Of a DNA stretch of 64,000 nt, positions 1-8,658 are shown piece by piece. Source of the DNA: Oscillospiraceae bacterium (GTDB taxonomy: Bacteria > Bacillota > Clostridia > Oscillospirales > Oscillospiraceae); assembly GCA_017458335.1 (NCBI GenBank), contig JAFTFT010000036.1:1-64000 (forward strand), in the 5' to 3' direction. The position numbers were made by a program, and so were the translations under genes. Numbering within the stretch: position 1 is the stretch's first letter; the number at the start of each line of letters is the position of its first letter. Under the pieces are notes generated by a model that searched no databases, had not been told where the DNA came from, and was given only the letters and a program-made list of their open reading frames with translations.

Positions 1-24
1 CAGCTGGCTGGCGTGCGCTTCTGA
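1..24 (+). CDS. possible 3' tail of an upstream gene
   Basis: One forward frame is open from the first base and ends in TGA at 22-24 (last residues QLAGVRF). It lies 23 nt before the next start codon, a typical operon spacing. Only eight codons are visible, so neither the reading frame nor a function can be established. Confidence 0.25.
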   Translation, partial: QLAGVRF

Positions 25-47
25 GGTTTTGACGGAGGAACCGACGA

Positions 48-182
48 ATGAAAAGAAGATCGCTTATATTGGAATGCATGGCCATCGGAATGATGATTGG
101 AACGGCCTCGTTTGCCGCGCTGCAGTTTGAGCTTGCCATTGCTGGATGTATAAACCAGCAGGAAAAAATGAAAGAAATCTAA
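48..182 (+). CDS. small single-pass membrane protein, unknown function
   Basis: The protein has 44 residues. A GGAGGA Shine-Dalgarno at 34-39 lies 8 nt before the ATG. The product starts with a basic MKRR, followed by a mostly hydrophobic stretch (about residues 11-34) that could be one membrane helix or an uncleaved signal anchor, then a short polar tail (QQEKMKEI). A hairpin follows five bases after the stop, so this looks like the last gene of a unit entering from the left. I do not recognise the family. The good ribosome binding site and the terminator are the main arguments that it is real. Confidence 0.5.
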   Translation: MKRRSLILECMAIGMMIGTASFAALQFELAIAGCINQQEKMKEI

Positions 183-186
183 ACCT

Positions 187-225
187 GGGCAAGGCCAGCG
201 CCGCATGCGGACCTTGCCCTTCTTC
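187..225 (+). terminator. rho-independent terminator-like hairpin
   Basis: The arms gggcaagg (187-194) and ccttgccc (212-219) pair perfectly around a 17-nt loop, followed by ttctt. The hairpin closes the small gene ending at 182. Confidence 0.5.
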
Positions 226-494
226 ACTTCCAAATGTTAAATCTATCCGCAAAAAATTACATTGATCAGAGGTCCAAATGTTCCCCATGCGATCATCATT
301 GCCCTCAATGAAATGCACCTTGAGATCCAGGGGCAGCTCCAGATCCTCTTTTCTCCACTTCTCCTCGCGCAGGAGTAAGCAACCGCGCAGTTGCTCTGCA
401 CGGTCTGTATACTCTTGCCAGATATTCGGGGTTAAATGTTATAGAACGCCTTAGCGTGGATGAATAATCGGTCATAGGGTTTGCCACACTTTGA
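222..494 (-). pseudogene. decayed coding remnant, unknown family
   Basis: Read on the minus strand, two adjacent frames give protein-like text. Around 494-435 one frame ends in the residues KPYDRLFIHAKAFYNI and a stop. From about 425 to 222 a shifted frame runs through WQEYTDRAEQLRG, EEKWRKEDLELPLDLKVHF, IEGNDDRMGNIWTSD and LRIDLTF. The composition (alternating charged and hydrophobic residues, W/Y/F-rich, few low-complexity runs) resembles a real protein, unlike the usual antisense frames in this window. The frame break, the lack of a start signal and a + strand promoter lying just upstream suggest a dead fragment. I cannot name the family. Confidence 0.35.
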
Positions 495-514
495 GTCAAA
501 CCTGAAAAACAAGG

Positions 515-543
515 TTGAAGAATACTGCAGCTTTTGGTATAAT
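515..543 (+). promoter_or_regulatory. sigma-A promoter of the signalling island
   Basis: TTGAAG (515-520), a 17-bp spacer and a perfect TATAAT (538-543) lie about 120 nt upstream of the first hybrid kinase. The predicted 5' leader is about 110 nt. Confidence 0.7.
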
Positions 544-663
544 GAAAGTGTCTGTGCGACAATAGTTTTTAGGCTTTTTGTGTATATCAGATCCGGCTCA
601 AACCGGCTGCGAGTTTTAGCTCGATGAAACAGAACACAGCGTGAATACAAAAGGAGCTATACT

Positions 664-3609
664 ATGTTTGGAAAGTATTTCGAATGGAACGAGAACACGA
701 TGCACGTGATCGAGGAGATCGGGCGGCACATGCCGGGAGGCTTTTTCATCTATAAAGCGGAAGAGCCGCAGGAACTGATATACGCCAACCATACGGTGTT
801 TGAGATTTTCGGCTGTGAGGATCTGGAGGACTTCCGGCGTTTGACAGGCTATACCTTCCGGGGGATCGTACATCCCGATGATTTTGAATCTGTTTCCAAC
901 ACCATCAACGAACAGATCAGCCGGGGCGACATGGACTATTTGGAATACCGTATCATCCGCAAGGACGGCGAAGTTCGCTGGGTGGACGATTACGGCCACT
1001 TCACCGAAACCGAGGCTTACGGCGGGATCTTCTATGTCTTCATCTCCGACATTACCGACAAGCGGAAACGCATGGAAGAGGAAAAACGGCGTCTCGCGGA
1101 GGAAGTCCAATCGGCCGCCAAACTCGCGGACCTGATGGCTTCTGTAGCGTCCCTTCTCTCCAACATGCCCGCGATGAGCTTTTCCAAGGACGCGGAGACC
1201 GGAGTATATCTTGCCTGCAACCAGCCTTTTGCCGAGTATGCGCACAAAGCATCGCCGGAGGAGGTCGTGGGTCTCACGGACTTCGACATTTTTGATCCGG
1301 TGACGGCGGCGCACTTTGCGGAGGATGACAAGAAAGCCCTGGCGATGGATGAGCCTTACATCTTCTTTGAGGACGTCCCTGACGCTGCGGGGGCCGCGAT
1401 ACGCAACCTTCAGACGACGAAGCTGAAGTTCAAGGATGCCTCCGGGCGGCTGTGCACGCTGGGTATGTGCGTAGATGTTACGGAAATCGCCCGGATGAAA
1501 TCCTCCGAGGCGAAGCAGCACGAGATGGAGGAACAGCTCGAGCTGCAGGAGGCGCTGCTGAAGGAACAGCGGCAGAGAGCGCAGCAGGACAGCATGATCG
1601 TCGCCCTCTCCTCGGACTATCGCAGCGTCTATTACGTCGATCTGGACAAGGACGAGGCGGTCTGCTATCAGGAGGATCGCCGTTTTGCGGAGGCTCCTTC
1701 CGTTGGCGATCATTTTCCCTATCTGCGGGATTTCACGAGCTTTGCCGCAGACCATGTGGCAGAAAGCTACCGGGACGGTTTTCTGCAGTTCATTCAGCCG
1801 GAGAATATTCGCCGGGAGCTTTTGAAGCAGCCGGTCATCGCCTATCGTTTTCTGGAGCTGCGAGACGGGATCGAGGCCTATTCCATGCTGCGCATGGCGG
1901 GCGTCCGCCATATAGAGGATCGGGCAGACCATCTTGTCCACGCCATCGGCGTCGGCTTTACGGATATCGACGAGGAGATGCGGAAGTCCATGGCGCAGCA
2001 GAAGGCGCTGATCGAAGCGCTGGCCGCCGCGGAGGAAGCCAACAAGGCGAAAACCGCCTTCCTCTCCAACATGAGCCACGAGATCCGTACGCCGATGAAC
2101 GCCATCATCGGGCTGGACAGCCTCGCCCTGAGGAACAAATCTCTGCCTGCGGAGACCGTGGAGTATCTGGAAAAGATCGGCGGCAGTGCAAGGCACCTGC
2201 TGGGGCTGATCAACGATATCCTGGATATGAGCCGGATCGAGTCGGGCCGCCTGGTGCTGCGCAAGGAGGAATTCTCCTTCCGCAATATGCTGGAGCAGAT
2301 CAACACCATGGTCATGTCCCAGTGCGGGGAAAAGGGCCTGAAATACGAATGCAACATGCTCGGCGGCGTCAGCGACACCTACATCGGCGACGACATGAAG
2401 CTCAAGCAGGTGCTCATCAACATCCTCTCCAACGCCGTCAAGTTTACCGACGTGCCCGGCCGCGTGACGCTGTCGATTGAGAGAACGGCGGTCTATGAAG
2501 ACCAGTCGACGCTGAAATTTGTGGTGAAGGACACGGGCATCGGGATGGATCCGTCCTTTATCCCCAAAATCTTTCATTCCTTCTCGCAGGAAAACAGCAG
2601 CCGGAGCAGCAAATACGGCAGCACCGGTCTCGGTATGGCCATCACCAAAAGCATTGTTGAGCTGATGAACGGGACGATCTCCGTCGAATCCGAAAAAGGT
2701 GTCGGCTCGGAGTTCACCGTGATCGTCACGCTGAAGAATTGTGATCGCGCGGGCGAGGCGACGAGCTATATCAAGCCCAAGGATATGCGTGTGCTTGTGG
2801 TGGACGACGAAGAAATCGCCGCGGAGCACGCGCGGATCGTGCTCGACGAGGTCGGCATCAAAGCCGATACCTGTCCGGGCGGACCGGAAGCCCTCCATAT
2901 GCTGGAGCTCGCGCACACGAAGCATGAGCCCTACAATCTCGTGCTTCTAGACTGGAAAATGCCGGAGATGGACGGGCTGGAGGTCGCCCGCCAGATCCGC
3001 GCGCGCTACGACAAGGAAACCACAGTGATCATCCTGACCTCCTTCAACTGGGATGAGATCATGGATGAGGCGCTGCACATCGGCGTGGACAGTTTCCTGG
3101 CAAAGCCCCTGTTTGCCTCGAACGTGATCGATGAATTTGAGCGTATCGCGCGGAAAAACAACATGAGCTTATTCAAGGCAAAGAGACGCGCGGAACTCAA
3201 AGACCGGCACATCCTGCTGGCGGAGGACATGCTGATCAACGCCGAGATCATGAAGGAGATCCTCAGCATCCGGCAGATCCACATCGACCACGCGGAAAAC
3301 GGCAGGCTGGCGCTGGAGATGTTTGAGCGCAGCGTTGCCGGCTATTACGACGCCATCCTGATGGACGTCCGCATGCCGGAAATGGATGGGCTGGAGGCGA
3401 CCGCCGCGATCCGCGCGCTGGATCGGGAGGACGCCCACACCATCCCCATCATCGCCATGACCGCCAACGCCTTTGACGAGGATGTACAGCGTTCGCTGCA
3501 GGTGGGGATGAACGCGCACCTCAGCAAACCCGCCGAGCCGGAGCACCTGTATCAGACGCTGGAAGAGCTGATATGGGAAGCCGATCAGGAAAAAAGCGGG
3601 GAGGTGTAA
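664..3609 (+). CDS. PAS-containing hybrid histidine kinase with two receiver domains
   Basis: The protein is 981 residues and apparently cytoplasmic, as no membrane helix is visible. In order it has a PAS_3-like domain (about 20-125, HPDD motif), a coiled-coil linker, a second PAS (about 160-280), a third sensor segment (about 313-450) opening with SVYYVDLDKDE that resembles the repeats of the neighbouring diguanylate cyclase, then HisKA with the phospho-acceptor His472 (SHEIRTPMNA). The HATPase_c domain follows (N-box ILSNAVKFT, DTGIGM, GLGMAI). Receiver 1 starts near 708 with Asp763, and receiver 2 near 848 with Asp901 (LMDVRMPEMDG). The architecture H-D-D without HPt fits a phosphorelay passing through a separate HPt such as the one at 10928. 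The stop is 3 nt from the next gene's start, so the two are co-transcribed. Confidence 0.93.
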   Translation: MFGKYFEWNENTMHVIEEIGRHMPGGFFIYKAEEPQELIYANHTVFEIFGCEDLEDFRRLTGYTFRGIVHPDDFESVSNTINEQISRGDMDYLEYRIIRKDGEVRWVDDYGHFTETEAYGGIFYVFISDITDKRKRMEEEKRRLAEEVQSAAKLADLMASVASLLSNMPAMSFSKDAETGVYLACNQPFAEYAHKASPEEVVGLTDFDIFDPVTAAHFAEDDKKALAMDEPYIFFEDVPDAAGAAIRNLQTTKLKFKDASGRLCTLGMCVDVTEIARMKSSEAKQHEMEEQLELQEALLKEQRQRAQQDSMIVALSSDYRSVYYVDLDKDEAVCYQEDRRFAEAPSVGDHFPYLRDFTSFAADHVAESYRDGFLQFIQPENIRRELLKQPVIAYRFLELRDGIEAYSMLRMAGVRHIEDRADHLVHAIGVGFTDIDEEMRKSMAQQKALIEALAAAEEANKAKTAFLSNMSHEIRTPMNAIIGLDSLALRNKSLPAETVEYLEKIGGSARHLLGLINDILDMSRIESGRLVLRKEEFSFRNMLEQINTMVMSQCGEKGLKYECNMLGGVSDTYIGDDMKLKQVLINILSNAVKFTDVPGRVTLSIERTAVYEDQSTLKFVVKDTGIGMDPSFIPKIFHSFSQENSSRSSKYGSTGLGMAITKSIVELMNGTISVESEKGVGSEFTVIVTLKNCDRAGEATSYIKPKDMRVLVVDDEEIAAEHARIVLDEVGIKADTCPGGPEALHMLELAHTKHEPYNLVLLDWKMPEMDGLEVARQIRARYDKETTVIILTSFNWDEIMDEALHIGVDSFLAKPLFASNVIDEFERIARKNNMSLFKAKRRAELKDRHILLAEDMLINAEIMKEILSIRQIHIDHAENGRLALEMFERSVAGYYDAILMDVRMPEMDGLEATAAIRALDREDAHTIPIIAMTANAFDEDVQRSLQVGMNAHLSKPAEPEHLYQTLEELIWEADQEKSGEV

Positions 3610-3612
3610 ACG

Positions 3613-6411
3613 GTGGACGAACAGCAGGAAAGAGGGAAAGCCTTTGATCGCTACCTCTCGCCGCTTGACATCTGGGCGATGGCCTTCGGCATCATGGTCG
3701 GCTGGGGCGTGTTTGCCATGCCCGGAAATACGTTCCTGCCGCTTGCGGGACCGGCGGGGACCCTGATCGCCATGCTGATCGGCATGGGCATCATGCTGGT
3801 CATCGGCGGCAATTTCTCCTATCTCATGGGCCGCACGTCGATCATCGGCGGCATCTATTCCTATACCAAGGAGGCCTTCGGGCGGGATCATGCCTTTTTG
3901 AGCTCCTGGTTCCTCTGCCTTTCGTATCTGACGATCGTTTTCCTCAACGGCACGGCGCTGTTCTATATCGTGCGGATGCTGCTGGGGAGCACGCTGCAGA
4001 GCGGCTTTCACTATACGATCGCCGGAAATGTGATCTACCCCGCGGAGGCACTGGTGTCGGCGCTGGTTCTCGGCGGCGTGGGCCTTCTCTTCATTGTCGC
4101 GAAGCCTCTGCTGCAGAGGCTGCACACGGTCCTGTCCGTGCTGCTTCTTGCGGGAGTTGTCGTCACGGCGGCGGTGTGCCTTCCGCATGCCGTCGCAAAC
4201 GGCGCGCTGACTGCCTTCGGCTCCAGCGGCACGAACAAGGGCTACGCGGTTTTCAGTCTGGTGATCCTCTCCCCCTGGGCCTTTGTGGGCTTTGAGGCGA
4301 TCTCTTTTGACACGGCGCATTTCAAGTGCTCCATCCGGAAGTCACGGCCTCTGATTGTCCTGTCGATCATCGGGGCTGCTTTCGCGTATCTGTCCATGGC
4401 GCTGGTCAGTGTGGCGGCCGTGCCCGACGGTTTCGGATCCTGGCAGGAATACATCTCTTCTCTGGACCGCCTGAGCGGGATCCCGGCCGTGCCGACCTTT
4501 TATGTCGCGGGGCATTTTATGGGCCCTGCCGGCATCGTGATCATGACCGTCACGGCCGTCTCCGCGATCCTGACCGGCATCATCGGCGGTTACCGCGCCA
4601 CGACACGGATCCTGTCCACGATGGCGGAGGACAAGATCCTTTCCGAGCGCTTTTCCCAAACGTCCTACAGCATCCTATTCATCATGGCCATCTCCATCGT
4701 GATCGCTTTCCTGGGGCGGAATACGCTGAACTGGTTTATCGACCTGACCGCCTTCGGGGCGATCGTGGGCTTTGGGTACACCTCGGCCGCCGCGTGGAAG
4801 ATCGCAAAAACGGAAGGTGACGCCGCAAGAGTGATCTATGGCGTTATCGGGACCATGATTTCCGGGCTTTTTGCCGTTGTGCAGCTGATTCCCAGACTCA
4901 CCGCCATGGAAGCCATGGGCAGCGAATCCTTCCTTCTGCTGAGTCTTTGGTGTTTGGTCGGCTTCGTCTTTTATTGGCGCACGGTGCGCCACAGCTCTTT
5001 GACGGAATACAGCGGGATCTCCACCTCGGGCGTCGTGCTGTTCGCGCTGCTGATCTACTCCTCCCTGATGTGGCTGGCAAAGCGCCTGATGGCCGGCCAG
5101 AGTGTGGATGAGATGAAGGCTGCCCTGGTCTGGGGCGGCTCGATCCTGATGCTCATCATTTTCATCGGGCTGACGGTCATGCTCTACGTACAGAATTATG
5201 TGCGCAAAAAGCATGAGGCGGCCGAGCGGGAAAAGATACGCGCCGTGGAAGGGAGTCTCGCGAAGAGCCAGTTCCTTTTCAACATGTCGCACGATATCCG
5301 CACGCCCATGAACGCGATCGTCGGCTACACGACGCTTGCGCTCCGGGAACCGGCCAGCCCGGCGCTGCAGGATTATCTGAAAAAAATCGATCTGTCCAGC
5401 CAGCATCTGCTGGCGCTCATCAATGACATTCTGGAGATGAGCCGCATTGAAACCGGCAAGATCGAGCTGGAATACGTCCCCACGGATCTGGTTGCGGTGT
5501 TTGACGGGGTACGGGATCTGTTCTCCGAACAGATGAAACAGAAGCAGATGGATTTTTCTGTCCATACCTCTCAGGTGCAGAACCGTTTTGTGTGGTGTGA
5601 CAGGAAAAACCTGAACCGCGTGCTCCTCAACACCTTGAGCAACGCGTACAAATTCACCGCCCCCGGCGGGTCGATCTCCGCGTCGCTGTATGAGATCGGA
5701 ACCGGGGAAAACGGCTACGGCTCCTACGAAATGCGGATACGGGACAACGGCATCGGCATGTCCCGGAAATTCGCGGAGAAGATGTTCAACGCCTTTGAGC
5801 GGGAGCGCACCTCCACGGACAGCGGGATCGAGGGCACCGGTCTGGGGCTCGCCATCACAAAGAGCATCGTGGATCTGATGGGCGGCACCATCGAAGTGCT
5901 GACTGCGCCCGGAAGCGGAACGGAAATGATCATCCGCCTGAAATTTCGCCTGGCGGAAAAGGAGAACATCCCAGACGCCCCGCAGCCGGAAGTCCGGGCG
6001 GATAGCGTTGATTTTACCGGGAAGCGCCTTTTGCTCGTCGAGGACAACATGATCAATATGGAGATCGCCCGCATGATCCTGGAGCAGCTCGGCTTCGTGA
6101 TCGAAACAGCCGAAAACGGCCAGATCGACGTGGAAAAGATCTCCGCATCCGAGCCGGGAGCCTTTGACCTGGTTTTGATGGATATCCAGATGCCTGTCAT
6201 GGACGGCTACACCGCCACGCGGGAGATCCGGTCGCTGGCCGACCGGGAGCTGGCCGCGATCCCGATCATCGCGATGACGGCAAACGCCTTTGCCGAAGAT
6301 GTGCATGCGGCAGAAAACGCCGGCATGGACGGACATATCGCAAAGCCGATCGACATTACGGTCATGAAGAATACCATTGCCGATGTATTGAGCAGGCAAA
6401 AAACGGACTGA
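3613..6411 (+). CDS. amino-acid permease (APC)-hybrid histidine kinase fusion
   Basis: The protein is 932 residues with a GTG start; its Shine-Dalgarno (gggagg, 3597-3603) lies inside the end of the previous gene. Residues about 15-440 form an APC-superfamily permease: about 12 hydrophobic segments beginning with the helix-1 glycine motif GWGVFAMPG. Two further helices (about 475-530) lead into a coiled linker (KKHEAAEREK). Then come HisKA with His560 (SHDIRTPMNAIVG), HATPase_c (NTLSNAYKFT, DNGIGM, GTGLGLAI) and one receiver with Asp857 (LMDIQMPVMDG). The layout is analogous to CbrA-type solute-symporter kinases but with an APC domain as the input, so it could sense an amino acid or its flux. 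Whether it still transports is unknown. Confidence 0.9.
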   Translation: MDEQQERGKAFDRYLSPLDIWAMAFGIMVGWGVFAMPGNTFLPLAGPAGTLIAMLIGMGIMLVIGGNFSYLMGRTSIIGGIYSYTKEAFGRDHAFLSSWFLCLSYLTIVFLNGTALFYIVRMLLGSTLQSGFHYTIAGNVIYPAEALVSALVLGGVGLLFIVAKPLLQRLHTVLSVLLLAGVVVTAAVCLPHAVANGALTAFGSSGTNKGYAVFSLVILSPWAFVGFEAISFDTAHFKCSIRKSRPLIVLSIIGAAFAYLSMALVSVAAVPDGFGSWQEYISSLDRLSGIPAVPTFYVAGHFMGPAGIVIMTVTAVSAILTGIIGGYRATTRILSTMAEDKILSERFSQTSYSILFIMAISIVIAFLGRNTLNWFIDLTAFGAIVGFGYTSAAAWKIAKTEGDAARVIYGVIGTMISGLFAVVQLIPRLTAMEAMGSESFLLLSLWCLVGFVFYWRTVRHSSLTEYSGISTSGVVLFALLIYSSLMWLAKRLMAGQSVDEMKAALVWGGSILMLIIFIGLTVMLYVQNYVRKKHEAAEREKIRAVEGSLAKSQFLFNMSHDIRTPMNAIVGYTTLALREPASPALQDYLKKIDLSSQHLLALINDILEMSRIETGKIELEYVPTDLVAVFDGVRDLFSEQMKQKQMDFSVHTSQVQNRFVWCDRKNLNRVLLNTLSNAYKFTAPGGSISASLYEIGTGENGYGSYEMRIRDNGIGMSRKFAEKMFNAFERERTSTDSGIEGTGLGLAITKSIVDLMGGTIEVLTAPGSGTEMIIRLKFRLAEKENIPDAPQPEVRADSVDFTGKRLLLVEDNMINMEIARMILEQLGFVIETAENGQIDVEKISASEPGAFDLVLMDIQMPVMDGYTATREIRSLADRELAAIPIIAMTANAFAEDVHAAENAGMDGHIAKPIDITVMKNTIADVLSRQKTD

Positions 6412-6458
6412 GCCGGGAAGAAAACGCATCCCGGGAAAGAATAATAGGGAGGATCAGG

Positions 6459-8591
6459 ATGGACAGTACCCTTGCACGTGTCGCTACAGCGCTGCTGATT
6501 GATTATTCAAGCGTATATTACATCGACCTCAAGACAGGCCGCTATGAATGCTACAGCACGAATCCGGGATATCAGAAGCTGGAGCTGCTCTCTTCCGGGG
6601 AGGACTTTTTCCGCGATTGTCAGCGGGACGTCCTCGCGGTGGTCTATCCGGAAGACCAGCGGATGGTGTCCGACGCGCTGCGGCGGGAGTCGCTCCTGCG
6701 TCAGCTGCGGGACAAGACCACGCTCTCCATCGTGTATCGCCTGATGATCGACGGCAGGCCGGTCTATCACACCATGCGCATCCTGCGCGATCCCTCCGAC
6801 GAAGAGGACAGCCTGATCCTGGGCGTGCTGAACGTGGACGAGTCGGTCCGGACGGAAAAAGCGACCAAGACCTATAACGCCATCGCGAAAACGCTGGCCA
6901 ACCGCTACGCCACGATCTACTACGTGGATCTGATCTCCCATCACTATACGGAGTATTCCTCCAGCAACGATTACCGGGAGCTGGAGATCCCGCAGGAGGG
7001 CAGCGACTTCTTCGAGGAGACCCGCAAAAACGTCCTGCGGGTGATCCATCCGGAGGATCTGGACAAGGTGCTGATGATCTCGGATAAGGATTTCATGGTA
7101 TCCGCCACGCAGAGCGGAAAGAAGCATCTGGTGGAGTACCGGCTGCTGATGAGCGACGGAGCCCATCATATGCGGCTCATGGCCGTGCGCGTCGACGACG
7201 GCGACCACCTGATCATCGCGCTGGAGAACATCGACGAAGAGGTCAGAAGCAAGGAGACGATGAAAGATATCTCCGAGAAAAACATGGTGTTCTCGCAGGT
7301 CGCGGAGAGCCTGGCGCGGCAATACGGCATGATCTATTACATCGACACCAAGACGGACAGCTATATCGAGTTTACCGCCTCCGACGAATACAAGGATTTC
7401 AACATCAGTCCCGTCGGCAGTGATTTCTTCGGAACCTCCCAGCGGAATATCGGCATGATCGTCCATCCGGACGACCGGGAGCAGGTCTTTGCCGCCCTCG
7501 ACAAGCCAACGATGCTGAAAGCCCTGGAGAAAAACGACTCCTTCACGATGACCTACCGGCTGATTATGGCGGGGCAGAGCGCCTATACGAGAATGACCGT
7601 GTTCTGGGCCAGCGACAGGAAACACCTGATCATGGGCGTGATGAATATCGAGCATGAGATCCGGAAGGAGGACGCCATCAAAAAGACGCTGGCCGAAAAC
7701 GCGACCTTCTACCAGATCGCGACGAGCCTGGCCAACCAGTACGACACCATCTACTACGTGAACATGCTGGACGACCACTATATCGAATTTTCTTCCACGG
7801 ACACGTATAAGAGTCTCGATGTCCGGCCGTCCGGAGACGACTTCTTCCGAGAATCCCTTGCCAACATCGATCGGGTGATCCATCCGGAGGATCGGAGTGC
7901 ATTTCACCGGATTCTGGATAAACCGACCATGATCCAGATGCTGCGGGATAAACATATGATCACGCATACCTATCGGCTGCTGATCGGAGACGGCATCATG
8001 TATGCGCGGCTGTCCATCATCTGGGCGACGGACAACAAGCATCTGATCATCGGCGTCATGAATATCGACCAGGAGATCCGAAAAGAGCAGGAGATCGAAA
8101 AGCGGCTGAGCGCCGCCAATGAAAAAGCCTATCGGGATGAGATGACGGGCGTAAAGAACAAAACGGCCTTCACGGAATACATGGAAACGCTGCAGGAGCA
8201 GATCCGTCAGAGACAGCTCCGGGAGTTTTCGATCGTGGTCTGTGACGTCAACGGTCTCAAGCAGATCAACGACAGTTTCGGACACATTGAAGGGGACGCC
8301 TATATCCGCAGCGCCAGCCAGCTGATTTGCCATACCTGGGAGCACAGTCCGGTCTTCCGCATCGGCGGGGATGAATTCGTCGTCGTGCTGCAGGGGTCCG
8401 ACTATCAGAACCGGCACGCGCTGGAGCGGCGGATCAAGGAACAGGTTCAAAAGAATCTGAAGGCCGGGAGAGTCGTGATCGCGATGGGAATGGCGGACTA
8501 TTCCGCCGGATCGGCCGCCTCGGCGGACGAGGTGTTTGAATGCGCCGACAAGCGCATGTATGAGGACAAGGCGGCGCTGAAGAACTGCTGA
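6459..8591 (+). CDS. diguanylate cyclase with four tandem PAS-like sensor repeats
   Basis: The protein is 710 residues, with a GGGAGG Shine-Dalgarno 5 nt before the ATG. The first ~535 residues are four consecutive copies of a ~130-residue domain. Each copy has a YYxD near its start, a GxDFF segment, a (I/V)(H/Y)PED motif, a YRL strand and a final IIGVxNID-like strand, followed by a short charged helix; this is PAS_3-like. The C-terminal 160 residues are a GGDEF domain (DEMTGVKNK, then GGDEF at 636-640 preceded by FRI), predicted to make cyclic-di-GMP from two GTP. The RxxD inhibitory site normally found shortly before GGDEF is not present (EHSP there instead), so product feedback may be lost. 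No membrane helices or receiver domain are visible. The gene is 47 nt downstream of the permease kinase. Confidence 0.92.
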   Translation: MDSTLARVATALLIDYSSVYYIDLKTGRYECYSTNPGYQKLELLSSGEDFFRDCQRDVLAVVYPEDQRMVSDALRRESLLRQLRDKTTLSIVYRLMIDGRPVYHTMRILRDPSDEEDSLILGVLNVDESVRTEKATKTYNAIAKTLANRYATIYYVDLISHHYTEYSSSNDYRELEIPQEGSDFFEETRKNVLRVIHPEDLDKVLMISDKDFMVSATQSGKKHLVEYRLLMSDGAHHMRLMAVRVDDGDHLIIALENIDEEVRSKETMKDISEKNMVFSQVAESLARQYGMIYYIDTKTDSYIEFTASDEYKDFNISPVGSDFFGTSQRNIGMIVHPDDREQVFAALDKPTMLKALEKNDSFTMTYRLIMAGQSAYTRMTVFWASDRKHLIMGVMNIEHEIRKEDAIKKTLAENATFYQIATSLANQYDTIYYVNMLDDHYIEFSSTDTYKSLDVRPSGDDFFRESLANIDRVIHPEDRSAFHRILDKPTMIQMLRDKHMITHTYRLLIGDGIMYARLSIIWATDNKHLIIGVMNIDQEIRKEQEIEKRLSAANEKAYRDEMTGVKNKTAFTEYMETLQEQIRQRQLREFSIVVCDVNGLKQINDSFGHIEGDAYIRSASQLICHTWEHSPVFRIGGDEFVVVLQGSDYQNRHALERRIKEQVQKNLKAGRVVIAMGMADYSAGSAASADEVFECADKRMYEDKAALKNC

Positions 8592-8658
8592 AATATGATG
8601 CGCGTTTTAATCAAGCAGATACCCATTTGCAAAGAGAGAAGCAGGAGGTAAGAGAGCT

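Noticed and set aside
616-2925. 769-residue open frame on the minus strand
   Set aside because: It is exactly antisense to the hybrid kinase, has a His/Arg/Gly/Asp-rich composition typical of antisense frames in GC-rich genes, no ribosome binding site and no motif.
6507-8450. 647-residue minus-strand open frame with apparent internal repeats
   Set aside because: The repeats mirror the four PAS-like units of the + strand cyclase; there is no start signal.
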